This document shows positions 8,504 through 16,119 of a stretch of DNA of 35,438 nucleotides, in pieces. The position numbers and the translations under genes are program-made. Positions within the stretch are counted from its first letter, which is position 1. Each line of letters starts with the position of its first letter. The notes beneath the pieces were generated by a model. It was not told the DNA's origin. It saw only the letters and a program-made list of their open reading frames with translations, and did no database searches. The stretch comes from Paenibacillus maysiensis (GTDB taxonomy: Bacteria > Bacillota > Bacilli > Paenibacillales > Paenibacillaceae), in the NCBI RefSeq assembly GCF_000520815.1, contig NZ_ASRY01000095.1, positions 1 to 35,438 on the forward strand. Reading direction: 5' to 3'.

Positions 8504-9241
8504 TTATGTCTGACACTGCATCCGAATTTGAAGAATTTCACCCGTAGGAAGCTTCTCTGTTCGAATACGTTCACTTCCGTGTCCGGATCTGACCTGCTTT
8601 AACAAATTCAAATCAGCAGGTACGTCACTGCCTTCAAACCGGACGATAACATCATTCTCATCCATACCGAAATAAAGTGTTAATCTGCGCACTTCTCCCC
8701 AGGACGACCGGCCCCCGCCATATTGATACGCACGTACCGTTCCTATGACGGCCGAGGCAAGCGACTCGCCGTCTTCGGGAGACATGACAGCGTCCAACTT
8801 TAAATGCTCCTCAACCTGAACCGACAACTGTAAATTTCCGGCGTTCACGCGAAAAGACTGCAAATAAAACACCAGCGAGGGAATACCCAGCTTGGATATT
8901 TTACTGTCCTCTGCTACGCGCCCTTTTATTGTTTCCACATAAGCAGCCGATTTATCATGCTTATTCATACGAATATAGCCATAAAGCACCTGCAAGTCAT
9001 TCATCCAGTCATGCCGGTGATGATTGAGAGCTGCGATAGCTGTACGCTCCAAAGAACGCAAAGCAGCTTTCCACTCAACTTCAACCTGTCTCTGTATATG
9101 CCACATGCTAAAACAGGCGGCAATAACAGACCACACGGCTAATATGATAATCGTTAGTGCTGCAGGATAGAGCAGTGAAAAAACCAAAGGAATCAGAATG
9201 GAACCCAACGCCAGATGAGGCGCTCTTATCCGCTGGAACAT
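8504..9241 (-). CDS. spo0B: Spo0B-like sporulation phosphotransferase, membrane-anchored
   Basis: A 245-residue protein. Residues about 10-46 form one or two hydrophobic helices; then comes a four-helix-bundle dimerisation segment with [15 protein letters not shown], in which H77 matches the phosphorylated histidine of B. subtilis Spo0B (H30 in the RHDWMN motif), followed by a degenerate ATPase-like domain. In the phosphorelay Spo0B passes phosphate from Spo0F to Spo0A. B. subtilis Spo0B is shorter and cytoplasmic, so the membrane anchor is a difference. Position between rpmA and obg is as in Bacillus. ATG at 9241 with GGAGAG upstream. Assignment rests on motif plus synteny; the C-terminal half is divergent. 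Confidence 0.85.
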   Translation of the reverse strand: MFQRIRAPHLALGSILIPLVFSLLYPAALTIIILAVWSVIAACFSMWHIQRQVEVEWKAALRSLERTAIAALNHHRHDWMNDLQVLYGYIRMNKHDKSAAYVETIKGRVAEDSKISKLGIPSLVFYLQSFRVNAGNLQLSVQVEEHLKLDAVMSPEDGESLASAVIGTVRAYQYGGGRSSWGEVRRLTLYFGMDENDVIVRFEGSDVPADLNLLKQVRSGHGSERIRTEKLPTGEILQIRMQCQT

Positions 9242-9294
9242 AGCTTCTCTCCGTTCTGCGATAATTAAAATGGATTAATAAAGAACCTTAATCC

Positions 9295-9323
9295 AGTATA
9301 GCACAGACTGACTTTCCAGTTCA
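9295..9323 (-). promoter_or_regulatory. Candidate promoter of spo0B-obg
   Basis: On the minus strand, -10 TATACT (9295-9300) is preceded at 17 nt by a poor -35 TGAACT (9318-9323). It lies between the rpmA terminator and spo0B, where a promoter is needed. Confidence 0.35.
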
Positions 9324-9335
9324 TTACCATCATAC

Positions 9336-9368
9336 AAAAAAGCCTCCGACAAAATTGCCGGAGGCTTT
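9336..9368 (-). terminator. Terminator of rplU-prp-rpmA
   Basis: The minus strand has an 8-9 bp GC-rich stem AAGCCTCCG/CGGAGGCTT followed by a T run. It is about 20 nt after the rpmA stop. Confidence 0.9.
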
Positions 9369-9388
9369 TCAGCGTGTCTAAGCCGCTA

Positions 9389-9706
9389 TTAAGCTTCTAC
9401 AGTAGCTGCTACTGGAGCAGCGTCAATCGGGTAGATGCTCACCTTTTTGCGATCACGGCCCCAACGTTCGAACTTCACAACGCCGTCCACTTTCGCGAAC
9501 AGAGTGTCGTCCTTACCGATGCCCACGTTCGTGCCCGGGTGAATTTTCGTTCCGCGTTGACGAACCAGGATGCTACCGCCGGTAACTGCTTGACCGTCAG
9601 CACGTTTCACGCCAAGACGTTTCGATTGACTGTCACGTCCGTTTTTTGTGGAACCAACACCTTTTTTCGATGCGAATAATTGAAGATCCAATGTCAATTT
9701 CAACAT
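9389..9706 (-). CDS. rpmA: 50S ribosomal protein L27 (with cleavable N-terminus)
   Basis: A 105-residue L27 near the peptidyl transferase centre. The N-terminus [20 protein letters not shown] carries the Firmicute extension (LFA before SKKG) that is removed by the protease Prp in Staphylococcus aureus, exposing the conserved SKKG end. The gene for Prp is directly upstream, and its TAG stop lies inside the SD (AAGGAGGTAG) of rpmA. The core [12 protein letters not shown] and [15 protein letters not shown] is typical. Confidence 0.98.
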   Translation of the reverse strand: MLKLTLDLQLFASKKGVGSTKNGRDSQSKRLGVKRADGQAVTGGSILVRQRGTKIHPGTNVGIGKDDTLFAKVDGVVKFERWGRDRKKVSIYPIDAAPVAATVEA

Positions 9707-9711
9707 GATGT

Positions 9712-10050
9712 CTACCTCCTTCTTTGTTTATTTTCTATTTGAATATACTTACCGTATGATTCAGCAATGCTTGTCAGCATAATTACCATGGATTCCAGCA
9801 ACAGTTGTACCTGTGCGTTCGCCTCATGATGAATTTCAGGGGGAAGATACGCGCTCAAAAAGCCGTTTTCCATTTCCGATTCCATATCAACGTTTGTAAG
9901 AGCTCCAATCGAATTGACCGTCCCTACAGTTACCGCTGATACGCCAGCACATACGATATCCTCGCCAGATTTGGCGTAATTCGCATGACCTTTAATGGAA
10001 AATCCCTGTATGCTGCCATCCTCCAATCGTGTAATACGCACGATAATCAC
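9712..10050 (-). CDS. prp: Ribosomal-processing cysteine protease Prp
   Basis: A 112-residue YsxB/Prp-family protease. The catalytic pair is visible in [19 protein letters not shown]: His 21 or so and Cys 34 or so. It removes the N-terminal extension of L27, encoded next door. Start is GTG at 10050 with GAGGGTG upstream that follows the rplU stop directly; a second GTG (codon 4) is possible. Order rplU-prp-rpmA is conserved across Firmicutes. Confidence 0.95.
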   Translation of the reverse strand: MIIVRITRLEDGSIQGFSIKGHANYAKSGEDIVCAGVSAVTVGTVNSIGALTNVDMESEMENGFLSAYLPPEIHHEANAQVQLLLESMVIMLTSIAESYGKYIQIENKQRRR

Positions 10051-10063
10051 TTATCGCACCCTC

Positions 10064-10375
10064 TTACGCTTGGATTTTTCCAATCGTCACTTTCGTGTAC
10101 GGTTGACGATGACCTTGCTTCACATGGTAGTTCTTTTTAGGTTTGTATTTGTATACAATGACCTTTTGGCCTTGACCATGTTTCTCAACTGTAGCTGTTA
10201 CAGTAGCTCCGGAAAGAAGCGGTGTACCTGTAGTCAAGCCATTGTCGCTAGATACTGCCAGAACACGGTTGAACGTTACAGTTTCACCATCGGTAGCTTC
10301 CAACTTCTCGATGAACAATACATCGCCCTCTTGAACTTTGTATTGCTTACCACCTGTTTCAATAATTGCGTACAT
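10064..10375 (-). CDS. rplU: 50S ribosomal protein L21
   Basis: A 103-residue L21 with the typical [14 protein letters not shown] start and [15 protein letters not shown] near the C-terminus. AAGGAGGTG sits 7 nt before the ATG. It is the first gene of the rplU-prp-rpmA operon, behind a promoter and a structured leader. Confidence 0.98.
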   Translation of the reverse strand: MYAIIETGGKQYKVQEGDVLFIEKLEATDGETVTFNRVLAVSSDNGLTTGTPLLSGATVTATVEKHGQGQKVIVYKYKPKKNYHVKQGHRQPYTKVTIGKIQA

Positions 10376-10384
10376 TTGCTTGCA

Positions 10385-10503
10385 CCTCCTTATGTCTCAG
10401 ACTCGCCTAATCGCAGGTGACAACTTCCCTGGGGATGCTGTACTTCAGTACCTGATTGGAGCGGTTACAGCATGTGCAGCCAATCTTACGCATGACACAT
10501 ACT
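10385..10503 (-). ncRNA. L21 leader (ribosomal protein autoregulatory leader)
   Basis: The roughly 125-nt rplU leader on the minus strand resembles the Firmicute L21 leader family (Rfam L21_leader): it contains GATTGGCTGC, GCTGTAACCGCTCCAATC and paired GTACTGAAGTAC, followed by CCCCAGGG and a GTCACCTGCGATTAGGCGAGTC segment next to the SD. Such leaders are thought to bind a product of the operon. Identified from memory of the family plus position; a covariance-model search would settle it. Confidence 0.7.
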
Positions 10504-10508
10504 AAAAG

Positions 10509-10537
10509 ATTATAGCATAAGCTTCGTCCACATTCAA
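10509..10537 (-). promoter_or_regulatory. Sigma-A promoter of rplU operon
   Basis: On the minus strand, -35 TTGAAT (10532-10537) and -10 TATAAT (10509-10514) with a 17-nt spacer. Transcription would begin at the start of the L21 leader. Confidence 0.8.
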
Positions 10538-10572
10538 CCTCTAGTTTAAAATGATTTTGGAAACGCAGTGCC

Positions 10573-11757
10573 TTATAAAATCGTCTTTTCCTCTCGTACC
10601 TTTTTTCGAGTCATCTCCAGAAGTCCTAGCCGTGTCCAGCCAACGACATATGATTTGGTTCGGTCTTTTTTCAGCCTAGACTCCAGCACAGAGGACACTT
10701 CACGTCGGTTCTTCTCTTGTTCCATGTCAATAAAATCAATGATGATAATGCCCCCGATATCACGCACGCGCACCAGTCGGGCAATCTCTTCAGCCGCTTC
10801 GATGTTAGTCCGGGTCACCGTCTCTTCCAGATTGCTGCCCCCCGTAAATTTCCCTGTGTTCACATCAATGACGGTTAGTGCCTCAGTATGGTCAATGACG
10901 ATATATCCGCCGCCCTGGAGCCATACTTTTCGCGCAAAATCACGTTCCAGTTGCTCATGGATGCCATAGGCTTTAAATATGGTCTCTTCTGCACCACGAA
11001 ATATGCTCACATGAGCTTTCTCCGGACTGATCTGACGTAGTAATATTTCCGCTTCTTTTGCCTGTTCCTCACTGTCAATAATCAGCTCATCCTGTTCCGG
11101 TGTGAACACATCCCGAATCAGACGCTGGACGATGCTCAAATCCCGGTGCAGCTCACATGGAGCTGAGTGTTCAGCAGCTTTACGCTGGATGACTTCCCAT
11201 TGCTGACGCAACTGGTTCAGGTCATTTTCAATCGCTTCTCTGCTCATTTCCTCCGAAACTGTACGGATAATGACTCCTTCTTCACCAGTTCGAAGCTGCT
11301 CTCCCATCGCTTTCAGACGAGCCCGTTCTCCCTCACGCTCAATCTTTTTGGATACAGCCACATAATCGGCGCGAGGCATGTATACGATCCAGCGACCCGG
11401 AAGTGAAAAATGAGTGGTTACTCTGGCCCCTTTGCTACCCACGGCCTCTTTCAACACCTGCACTACAATTTCCTGCCCCACCTTCAACAGCTCGGAAATG
11501 GAGGGCTTCATCTCAGGTTGCTTGTCCAAATGGGCGTGGAGTACGTCATCCACATATAAAAAGGCATTCTTTCGCTGTCCAATGTCAACAAAGGCGGCTT
11601 GCATTCCCGGCAGTACATTGACGACTCTGGCTTTGAAAAAGGAACCAAGAATTCCCCGCTTTCGCGGCAATTCAGCTGCATATTCTACCAATCGTCCCTC
11701 TTCCAGCAGTGCCATTTGGGTCATCTGCTGCTGGCATTGTACAATCATTTGCTTCAT
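10573..11757 (-). CDS. rng: Ribonuclease E/G family protein (short form)
   Basis: A 394-residue Rne/Rng endoribonuclease. An S1-type RNA-binding segment (about 37-120), the RNase-H-like and 5'-sensor region, and the DNase I-like catalytic region are present; the metal-binding aspartates are in VIDVNTGKF (D298) and IIIDFIDM (D341). It ends at LLEMTRKKVREE, just before where the Cys-x-x-Cys Zn-link of E. coli RNase E/G would follow, so that motif and the scaffold domain are absent. B. subtilis lacks this family at this locus. ATG at 11757 has GAGG 10 nt upstream; an in-frame ATG three codons later is possible. It lies 57 nt after spoIVFB with no promoter seen in between. Confidence 0.9.
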   Translation of the reverse strand: MKQMIVQCQQQMTQMALLEEGRLVEYAAELPRKRGILGSFFKARVVNVLPGMQAAFVDIGQRKNAFLYVDDVLHAHLDKQPEMKPSISELLKVGQEIVVQVLKEAVGSKGARVTTHFSLPGRWIVYMPRADYVAVSKKIEREGERARLKAMGEQLRTGEEGVIIRTVSEEMSREAIENDLNQLRQQWEVIQRKAAEHSAPCELHRDLSIVQRLIRDVFTPEQDELIIDSEEQAKEAEILLRQISPEKAHVSIFRGAEETIFKAYGIHEQLERDFARKVWLQGGGYIVIDHTEALTVIDVNTGKFTGGSNLEETVTRTNIEAAEEIARLVRVRDIGGIIIIDFIDMEQEKNRREVSSVLESRLKKDRTKSYVVGWTRLGLLEMTRKKVREEKTIL

Positions 11758-11814
11758 GGTTTTTCAACCTCTCTGGATACAGCCTCTTTCCTCAACTCAT
11801 AAAAAGCTACTTTT

Positions 11815-12717
11815 CTATTTAGGTTTGGATTTTCCTCCATCCGGCGGGCGCGCTGCAAAATAAGAGCGAATAAGGCGTTGCTCTGGCAATACCGCTACAA
11901 TCCGTCCCTGCTCATTCATGACATAAACCATATGATATCGGTCCCTTTTGAAAAGACGCAAAACAGGCTCCAAATGTTTCATAGGAAAAGATACAATTGG
12001 CAAGGCAATACTTCCCTTAGCCGCCTCGCGGTAAAAGAGCTCGTCCCTACCCAGCAAAAAACGTATAAAACGATAAGGGATATTCCGATAATCCACAATA
12101 TTAGAATAAAGCAAAAAAATCCCTACCGCCAGCAGATTTAAATGCACAGGTCCATTTTGCCTTAATAACGGCGAAATACCATAGATACAAAATAGCAGGC
12201 TGGTCACGATGCTGGCTCGAAATGTCCAAACTAGAGTACGGTAATATGGGATGGATAAGCTCATCAGCGCCTGCATTATTTTTCCGCCGTCCAGTGGTAA
12301 AATCGGGAGCAGATTGAACAGTGCAATGACGGCATTTCCCTGAATCATATAATTTATATATTCATGCTCCCCTCCGCTCACATTTCTGAGCAATAGAAGG
12401 ATGACAATCATAATTCCGTTTTGCAGAGGGCCAGCCAGCGCAATGATAATCTCCTTCCACGCGTTGAGCTTTCCCTGATCGTCAATGACGGCCACTCCTC
12501 CAAAGGGTAGCATCTGTATGGTCAGCACCCGCGCCCCAAACAACGTGGCTGCCGTTGCATGCCCCAGTTCATGAATGAACACCAGCGTAAACAAAGTCAT
12601 GATCTCGATAAAATGTCCTGTCAACACAGAGGTTAGCATCACCAGTACGAACAGTGGATGCAGAGACAAAGTCACGCCCCGGACATTAATCAAGGGCCAC
12701 CACTTCCGCCGGATCAA
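11815..12717 (-). CDS. spoIVFB: SpoIVFB-like M50 intramembrane metalloprotease
   Basis: A site-2 protease with several membrane helices. Zinc ligands are in HELGH (about 49-53) and in the NLLPILPLDGG segment (about 135-145, the conserved Asp). The C-terminus (RYHMVYVMNEQGRIVAVLPEQRL) looks like part of a CBS domain, as in SpoIVFB, which cleaves pro-sigma-K in the mother cell. Start is uncertain: no ATG fits. TTG at 12717 (AGAGG 11 nt upstream; 300 aa, overlapping spoIVFA by 32 nt) is preferred; TTG at 12693 (292 aa) is the alternative. Order spoIVFA-spoIVFB as in Bacillus supports the assignment. Confidence 0.87.
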   Translation of the reverse strand: MIRRKWWPLINVRGVTLSLHPLFVLVMLTSVLTGHFIEIMTLFTLVFIHELGHATAATLFGARVLTIQMLPFGGVAVIDDQGKLNAWKEIIIALAGPLQNGIMIVILLLLRNVSGGEHEYINYMIQGNAVIALFNLLPILPLDGGKIMQALMSLSIPYYRTLVWTFRASIVTSLLFCIYGISPLLRQNGPVHLNLLAVGIFLLYSNIVDYRNIPYRFIRFLLGRDELFYREAAKGSIALPIVSFPMKHLEPVLRLFKRDRYHMVYVMNEQGRIVAVLPEQRLIRSYFAARPPDGGKSKPK

Positions 12718-13531
12718 TATACTGATTTCCTCTCTGCACGGCAAAAAACAGAGTCGCCGTCTCACTGCCACTATGGCCTGCTGGTAGCACGCCAACCTCG
12801 TCCCCCTCCTGGACCCAATCGTTCACCTTTAAGGTAGAGCGGGATAGACGTCCGTACGTTACCGTGATACCGCCAGTGTGACGAATCGTAATTGTAATTC
12901 CACTTTCCGGGTGATTGAATATGTCCAGCACCCGTCCCGCATCTATACTTTTGACAGCGATTGCCCCATTACCAGCAGCTTTGGGTGCAATTTCCACTCC
13001 TTTGAGGCTAAGCGCAAATGGCTGTGTTATATTCCCTTGAATTGGCGGAGAGCCCTTGCGGACTGCGTTCACCTTGTGTGTTTCAGGCTCCTCTCCAAAG
13101 ATCGGTAAAAAGGATGGGGTCCCATCAAAATAAGTTTCATACCATTGTCCGGCGGCTGCAAAATTCATATCCTTATTTAAGGCATCCGCGATAAACATTC
13201 TCAAATTGACCGCATAGGGAATATCCCAGCGAAATAATCCCCACACCAATCCAAACAGCACAGTAGCAAACACAGACCTGCGCCACAAAGAAACCCAAAA
13301 AGACGGACGCCGGTTCTCCCCAAAAGATTGCTGCCAGCGTTGTCGTTCATTTTTCCATTCGGTTTCCGGGTCTCTGGACCGGATCGTACTGACTGCTGGC
13401 ATCGGCTTCATTTCCCTATTCCCGTTCCTGTCCTGATGTATCCCTGAGGAATATTCTTCAGCTTTGTTTCTCGCGATCAGCTGCTGTATGCGTTCTTCTC
13501 TGCGCTGCTTGATTCCGGAGTTTTTATTCAT
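12686..13531 (-). CDS. spoIVFA: SpoIVFA-like regulator with degenerate M23 domain
   Basis: A 281-residue protein: charged N-terminal cytoplasmic part, one membrane helix (about 89-107, VFATVLFGLVWGLFRW), a linker, and a LytM/M23-like domain (about 165-278). The active-site histidines of M23 peptidases are missing (GRLSRS where YAHL is expected, TLFFAVQ where HLHFE is expected), so it is probably inactive. This fits SpoIVFA, which holds SpoIVFB inactive until a forespore signal arrives. ATG at 13531; GGGGGG lies 10 nt upstream. The family call uses architecture and adjacency to spoIVFB. Confidence 0.85.
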   Translation of the reverse strand: MNKNSGIKQRREERIQQLIARNKAEEYSSGIHQDRNGNREMKPMPAVSTIRSRDPETEWKNERQRWQQSFGENRRPSFWVSLWRRSVFATVLFGLVWGLFRWDIPYAVNLRMFIADALNKDMNFAAAGQWYETYFDGTPSFLPIFGEEPETHKVNAVRKGSPPIQGNITQPFALSLKGVEIAPKAAGNGAIAVKSIDAGRVLDIFNHPESGITITIRHTGGITVTYGRLSRSTLKVNDWVQEGDEVGVLPAGHSGSETATLFFAVQRGNQYIDPAEVVALD

Positions 13532-13566
13532 CCTGTTTCAGCCCCCCAGCGAGGTATGTTTGGTAC

Positions 13567-13595
13567 ATCTTATGAGGACGGGCTTCAACTTATGT
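13567..13595 (-). promoter_or_regulatory. Candidate sigma-E promoter of spoIVFA-spoIVFB
   Basis: Minus strand: ACATAAG (13589-13595), 14-nt spacer, CATAAGAT (13567-13574). Compared with the sigma-E consensus kmATATT-N14-CATACAnT, the -10 has 6 of 8 and the spacing is exact, but the -35 is weak. spoIVF is sigma-E controlled in B. subtilis, which supports it. Confidence 0.35.
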
Positions 13596-13625
13596 TGTCC
13601 GGTTCGGGATTACGTATCTGAATAT

Positions 13626-13652
13626 GAAAAAAACCGGCGCAAGCGCACCGGA
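13626..13652 (-). terminator. Terminator upstream of spoIVFA
   Basis: Minus strand CCGGTGCGC-TT-GCGCCGG hairpin followed by seven T. It shields spoIVFA from upstream read-through. Confidence 0.75.
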
Positions 13653-13729
13653 TGGTCTGTATATATGACGGTTATTTAGTGAGTCTGAAATTAAGATTCA
13701 GGATTTGTAGAAGTTTAAAAAGACAAACC

Positions 13730-13764
13730 AAAAACACTTAAATAAGTTCACTAATTATTAAGTG
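13730..13764 (-). terminator. A/T-rich hairpin, weak terminator
   Basis: Minus strand CACTTAA-16 nt-TTAAGTG followed by TTTTT. It is weak on its own but lies between two better terminators. Confidence 0.4.
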
Positions 13765-13797
13765 CTCGTAATTAAGATGAAAGAACTAAGAAGTTTT

Positions 13798-13880
13798 AAA
13801 AAAAGCCTGCAATTCTTCGTACGTATCTTTCCTCTATATCCATTCTCTTACTTAAAAATAGTTTAGGAATTTGCGCAGGC
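13798..13880 (-). terminator. Terminator of the mre-min unit (long-loop hairpin)
   Basis: Minus strand GCCTGCGCAAATTC pairs with GAATTGCAGGC (three-nt bulge) across a loop of about 51 nt, followed directly by seven T (13798-13804). It is the first T-tracted hairpin after minD; the long loop may hold more structure. Confidence 0.6.
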
Positions 13881-13884
13881 AGTA

Positions 13885-14015
13885 GCGAAGCGGGTGATTT
13901 GAATCTGAAGAAGCGAAGCGTTCGCCTTTGCCATGGGATTCTTACCACTAAATGTTTTACAAATAAAAGAATCCCGTGGCAACAGCGATCGTAAGATCAA
14001 ATCAGCCGCGAAGCG
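13885..14015 (-). repeat. Branched inverted-repeat element after minD
   Basis: An outer stem (13890-13906 with 13994-14009; 16 of 17 positions pair with one bulge) encloses an inner stem (13930-13943 with 13967-13980; 13 of 14 plus a G-T pair) with a 23-nt loop. The asymmetric side loop contains a small perfect hairpin GCGAA-GCG-TTCGC (13913-13925). The octamer GCGAAGCG occurs three times (13885, 13913, 14008). No ORF is evident. It could be a REP/MITE-like intergenic repeat or a structured 3' UTR RNA of the min transcript. Confidence 0.7.
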
Positions 14016-14042
14016 TCTCCCAGCCATAACTCACTGTTTTCT

Positions 14043-14840
14043 TCATCCACCCATACCAAAAAATTTCTTAAACCGTGTCATCACACTTTTCTTCTGATCC
14101 AGTTGCATGAGTGGCACTGTATCCCCCAGAATCCGTCTAGCAATGTTACGGTAGGCAATCGCTGCCTGTGAATCCGGATTCATGACGGTAGGCTCTCCTG
14201 TATTGGCTGCCTTGATTACCATTTCATCGTCCGGCACAATCCCGATAAGGTCTATGCTAAGCACTTGTAAAATGCCGTCAATATCCAGCATATCCCCGGA
14301 TTTGACCATACTGTTGCGGATACGATTAACCACCAGTTTTGGTGAAGTCACATGCGAGTTTTCCAGCAATCCGATAACCCGGTCAGCATCACGCACAGCA
14401 GCATTTTCCGGTGTCGTTACGACAATCGCCTGATCCGCTCCAGCAATAGCATTTTTGAAGCCCTGCTCAATACCCGCAGGACAATCAATCAATATATATT
14501 CAAAATCCTTTTTAAGCTCCAAAATAATATCCTTAACCTGCCCCGGCGTTACGGCACTCTTGTCCTTGGTTTGAGCAGCAGGCAGCATATACAGCTCCTC
14601 AAAGCGCTTATCCTTGACCAAAGCCTGATTTAAACGGCAACGACCTTCCGCTACATCGACCAGATCATAGATAATCCGGTTTTCCAACCCCATAACAACA
14701 TCCAGATTACGCAAGCCGATATCCGTATCCACTAAGCACACCTTTTTGCCGAGCAGTGCTAGCGCTGTTCCTATATTGGCTGACGTCGTCGTTTTGCCGA
14801 CGCCGCCTTTTCCTGAAGTGACGACGATAGCCTCTCCCAT
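14043..14840 (-). CDS. minD: Septum site-determining ATPase MinD
   Basis: A 265-residue ParA/MinD ATPase that recruits MinC to the membrane to block division near the poles. The deviant Walker A SGKGGVGKTT (9-18), DTDIGLRNLD (switch I) and IDCPAG (switch II/Walker B) are present. The C-terminal amphipathic helix (MTRFKKFFGMGG) is the membrane-targeting sequence. ATG at 14840 with AAAGGGGTG upstream; the minC stop is in that region, 3 nt before minD. Confidence 0.98.
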   Translation of the reverse strand: MGEAIVVTSGKGGVGKTTTSANIGTALALLGKKVCLVDTDIGLRNLDVVMGLENRIIYDLVDVAEGRCRLNQALVKDKRFEELYMLPAAQTKDKSAVTPGQVKDIILELKKDFEYILIDCPAGIEQGFKNAIAGADQAIVVTTPENAAVRDADRVIGLLENSHVTSPKLVVNRIRNSMVKSGDMLDIDGILQVLSIDLIGIVPDDEMVIKAANTGEPTVMNPDSQAAIAYRNIARRILGDTVPLMQLDQKKSVMTRFKKFFGMGG

Positions 14841-14843
14841 GTG

Positions 14844-15506
14844 CTACACCCCTTTGAACACGTTAAAATCGCGGCCCAGACGCACAATATTACTCATTTT
14901 ATCTATTTGCATGGCGCCGTCCTTGAGATACGCAAATTCCATTCCGGATTCACGCATCTCCCATTCATCGGGCGGACGACTGATCATTTCGGAAATTCGT
15001 AGCTGTGTTGGTGCAAAATAGGAGGCCGCGATAATTGCCTCGCCATTTCCCTCCATCCCCGCATGCGCCATACCCCGCAGGGCACCGAGCACGTAGATAT
15101 CACCAGTACACGTTATAATTCCACCGGGGTTCACATCTCCCAAAAAGAGTAAATTCCCGTTATGATGAAGCACCTGGCCTGAACGGATAATCCCTGTCAC
15201 AGTGTGAATGGGAGCTTTTCCCTGCACCTCCGAAGGCAGTCCGGGCGATTCGACGGACCGTATCAGCAGATTCCCCTTCTGTCTCAAAATATCCAGAATA
15301 CTTTCCTTTTGTTCCTCCGTCACTTCCCGGCTTCCCAGCTTAATATCCACATGAATAATCGGTCCGGTTAAAATATTTTGATGACTGTGCTCCAGCTTGA
15401 AACGCAGCTCGCCCAGCAAATCCTCAAACTCACATTGATCGTCCAGAAGGAATACCAGGCCGTCTTTGATGCCTTTAATCGTGACATGATTCGATTTCAC
15501 CGCCAT
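14844..15506 (-). CDS. minC: Septum site-determining protein MinC
   Basis: A 220-residue FtsZ polymerisation inhibitor. The N-terminal domain (about 1-100) and the right-handed beta-helix C-terminal domain (about 108-215), with SGQVLHHNGNLLFLGDVNPG and GDIYVLGALRGMAHAG, match the family. GGAGGG lies 8 nt before the ATG. It precedes minD, 83 nt after mreD. Confidence 0.97.
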   Translation of the reverse strand: MAVKSNHVTIKGIKDGLVFLLDDQCEFEDLLGELRFKLEHSHQNILTGPIIHVDIKLGSREVTEEQKESILDILRQKGNLLIRSVESPGLPSEVQGKAPIHTVTGIIRSGQVLHHNGNLLFLGDVNPGGIITCTGDIYVLGALRGMAHAGMEGNGEAIIAASYFAPTQLRISEMISRPPDEWEMRESGMEFAYLKDGAMQIDKMSNIVRLGRDFNVFKGV

Positions 15507-15535
15507 TAGCCTGTCCCTCCTATCTCAATCATTTC

Positions 15536-15569
15536 GTCCCCGGAACGTGAAATCCCTGCTAACCGGGAC
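15536..15569 (-). other. Hairpin between mreD and minC
   Basis: On the minus strand GTCCCGG pairs with CCGGGGAC around a 19-nt loop, with no T tract after it. It is not a terminator; a processing or stability element between mreBCD and minCD is possible. No clear promoter is seen in the 82-nt gap. Confidence 0.4.
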
Positions 15570-15588
15570 AAAATGTGTGTAAAAAGAC

Positions 15589-16119
15589 CTAGACTTTCTC
15601 TTCCTTTTTCACACGAATACCCAAACGCTGCAATTGCTTGCGAACGGGGACGTAAATGATGAGGGCGAACAGAAAATGGATAAATAAATCAGGGATCATA
15701 TATTGAGCCAACGCCCAGTCGAAAGTCTGATGGTTCAGCTGGAACAGATGATCAATGGCAAAAAGCATCGAATCCAGCAGAAAACTGCCGATCAGCACAG
15801 CTCCCATCATAATAGGCATGGGCGCACGTTGAGCTGTAAATACCAGCCCCAGCAAATAAGCCGACAATCCCATTGCAAAAGAGTAAGGTCCGATAATAAA
15901 CCCGTAATACACAGCGTCATGAATAAGTCCAAAAACAATACCCAGTACCAATGCCGTATGGCGACTATAATACACGGATACAAACAATATGACGACATAC
16001 ACGAGATTCGGAACCATTCTTGGATGCCAACTATCCGGAAGAAGCCACGGAAGAATCGTTCCTTCAGCTATAAACAGTACAAACAGCAGCAGTATTAAAA
16101 CCTGACCGCGTATCCTCAT
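15589..16119 (-). CDS. mreD: Rod shape-determining membrane protein MreD
   Basis: A 176-residue very hydrophobic protein with about five membrane helices and a basic C-terminal tail (RVKKEEKV), the MreD pattern. It works with MreB, MreC and RodA/PBP2 in lateral wall synthesis. Its ATG overlaps the mreC TAA by one base (TAATG), a coupling arrangement. Confidence 0.93.
   Translation of the reverse strand: MRIRGQVLILLLFVLFIAEGTILPWLLPDSWHPRMVPNLVYVVILFVSVYYSRHTALVLGIVFGLIHDAVYYGFIIGPYSFAMGLSAYLLGLVFTAQRAPMPIMMGAVLIGSFLLDSMLFAIDHLFQLNHQTFDWALAQYMIPDLFIHFLFALIIYVPVRKQLQRLGIRVKKEEKV

Noticed and set aside
10573..11757. rng as a pseudogene because it is short
   Set aside because: Catalytic residues and all domains up to the Zn-link are intact in one open frame, and short forms without the tail are plausible in this lineage.
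13885..14015. CRISPR array from the repeated GCGAAGCG octamer
   Set aside because: The copies are only 8 bp, spaced unevenly, and lack uniform repeats and spacers; no cas genes are near.
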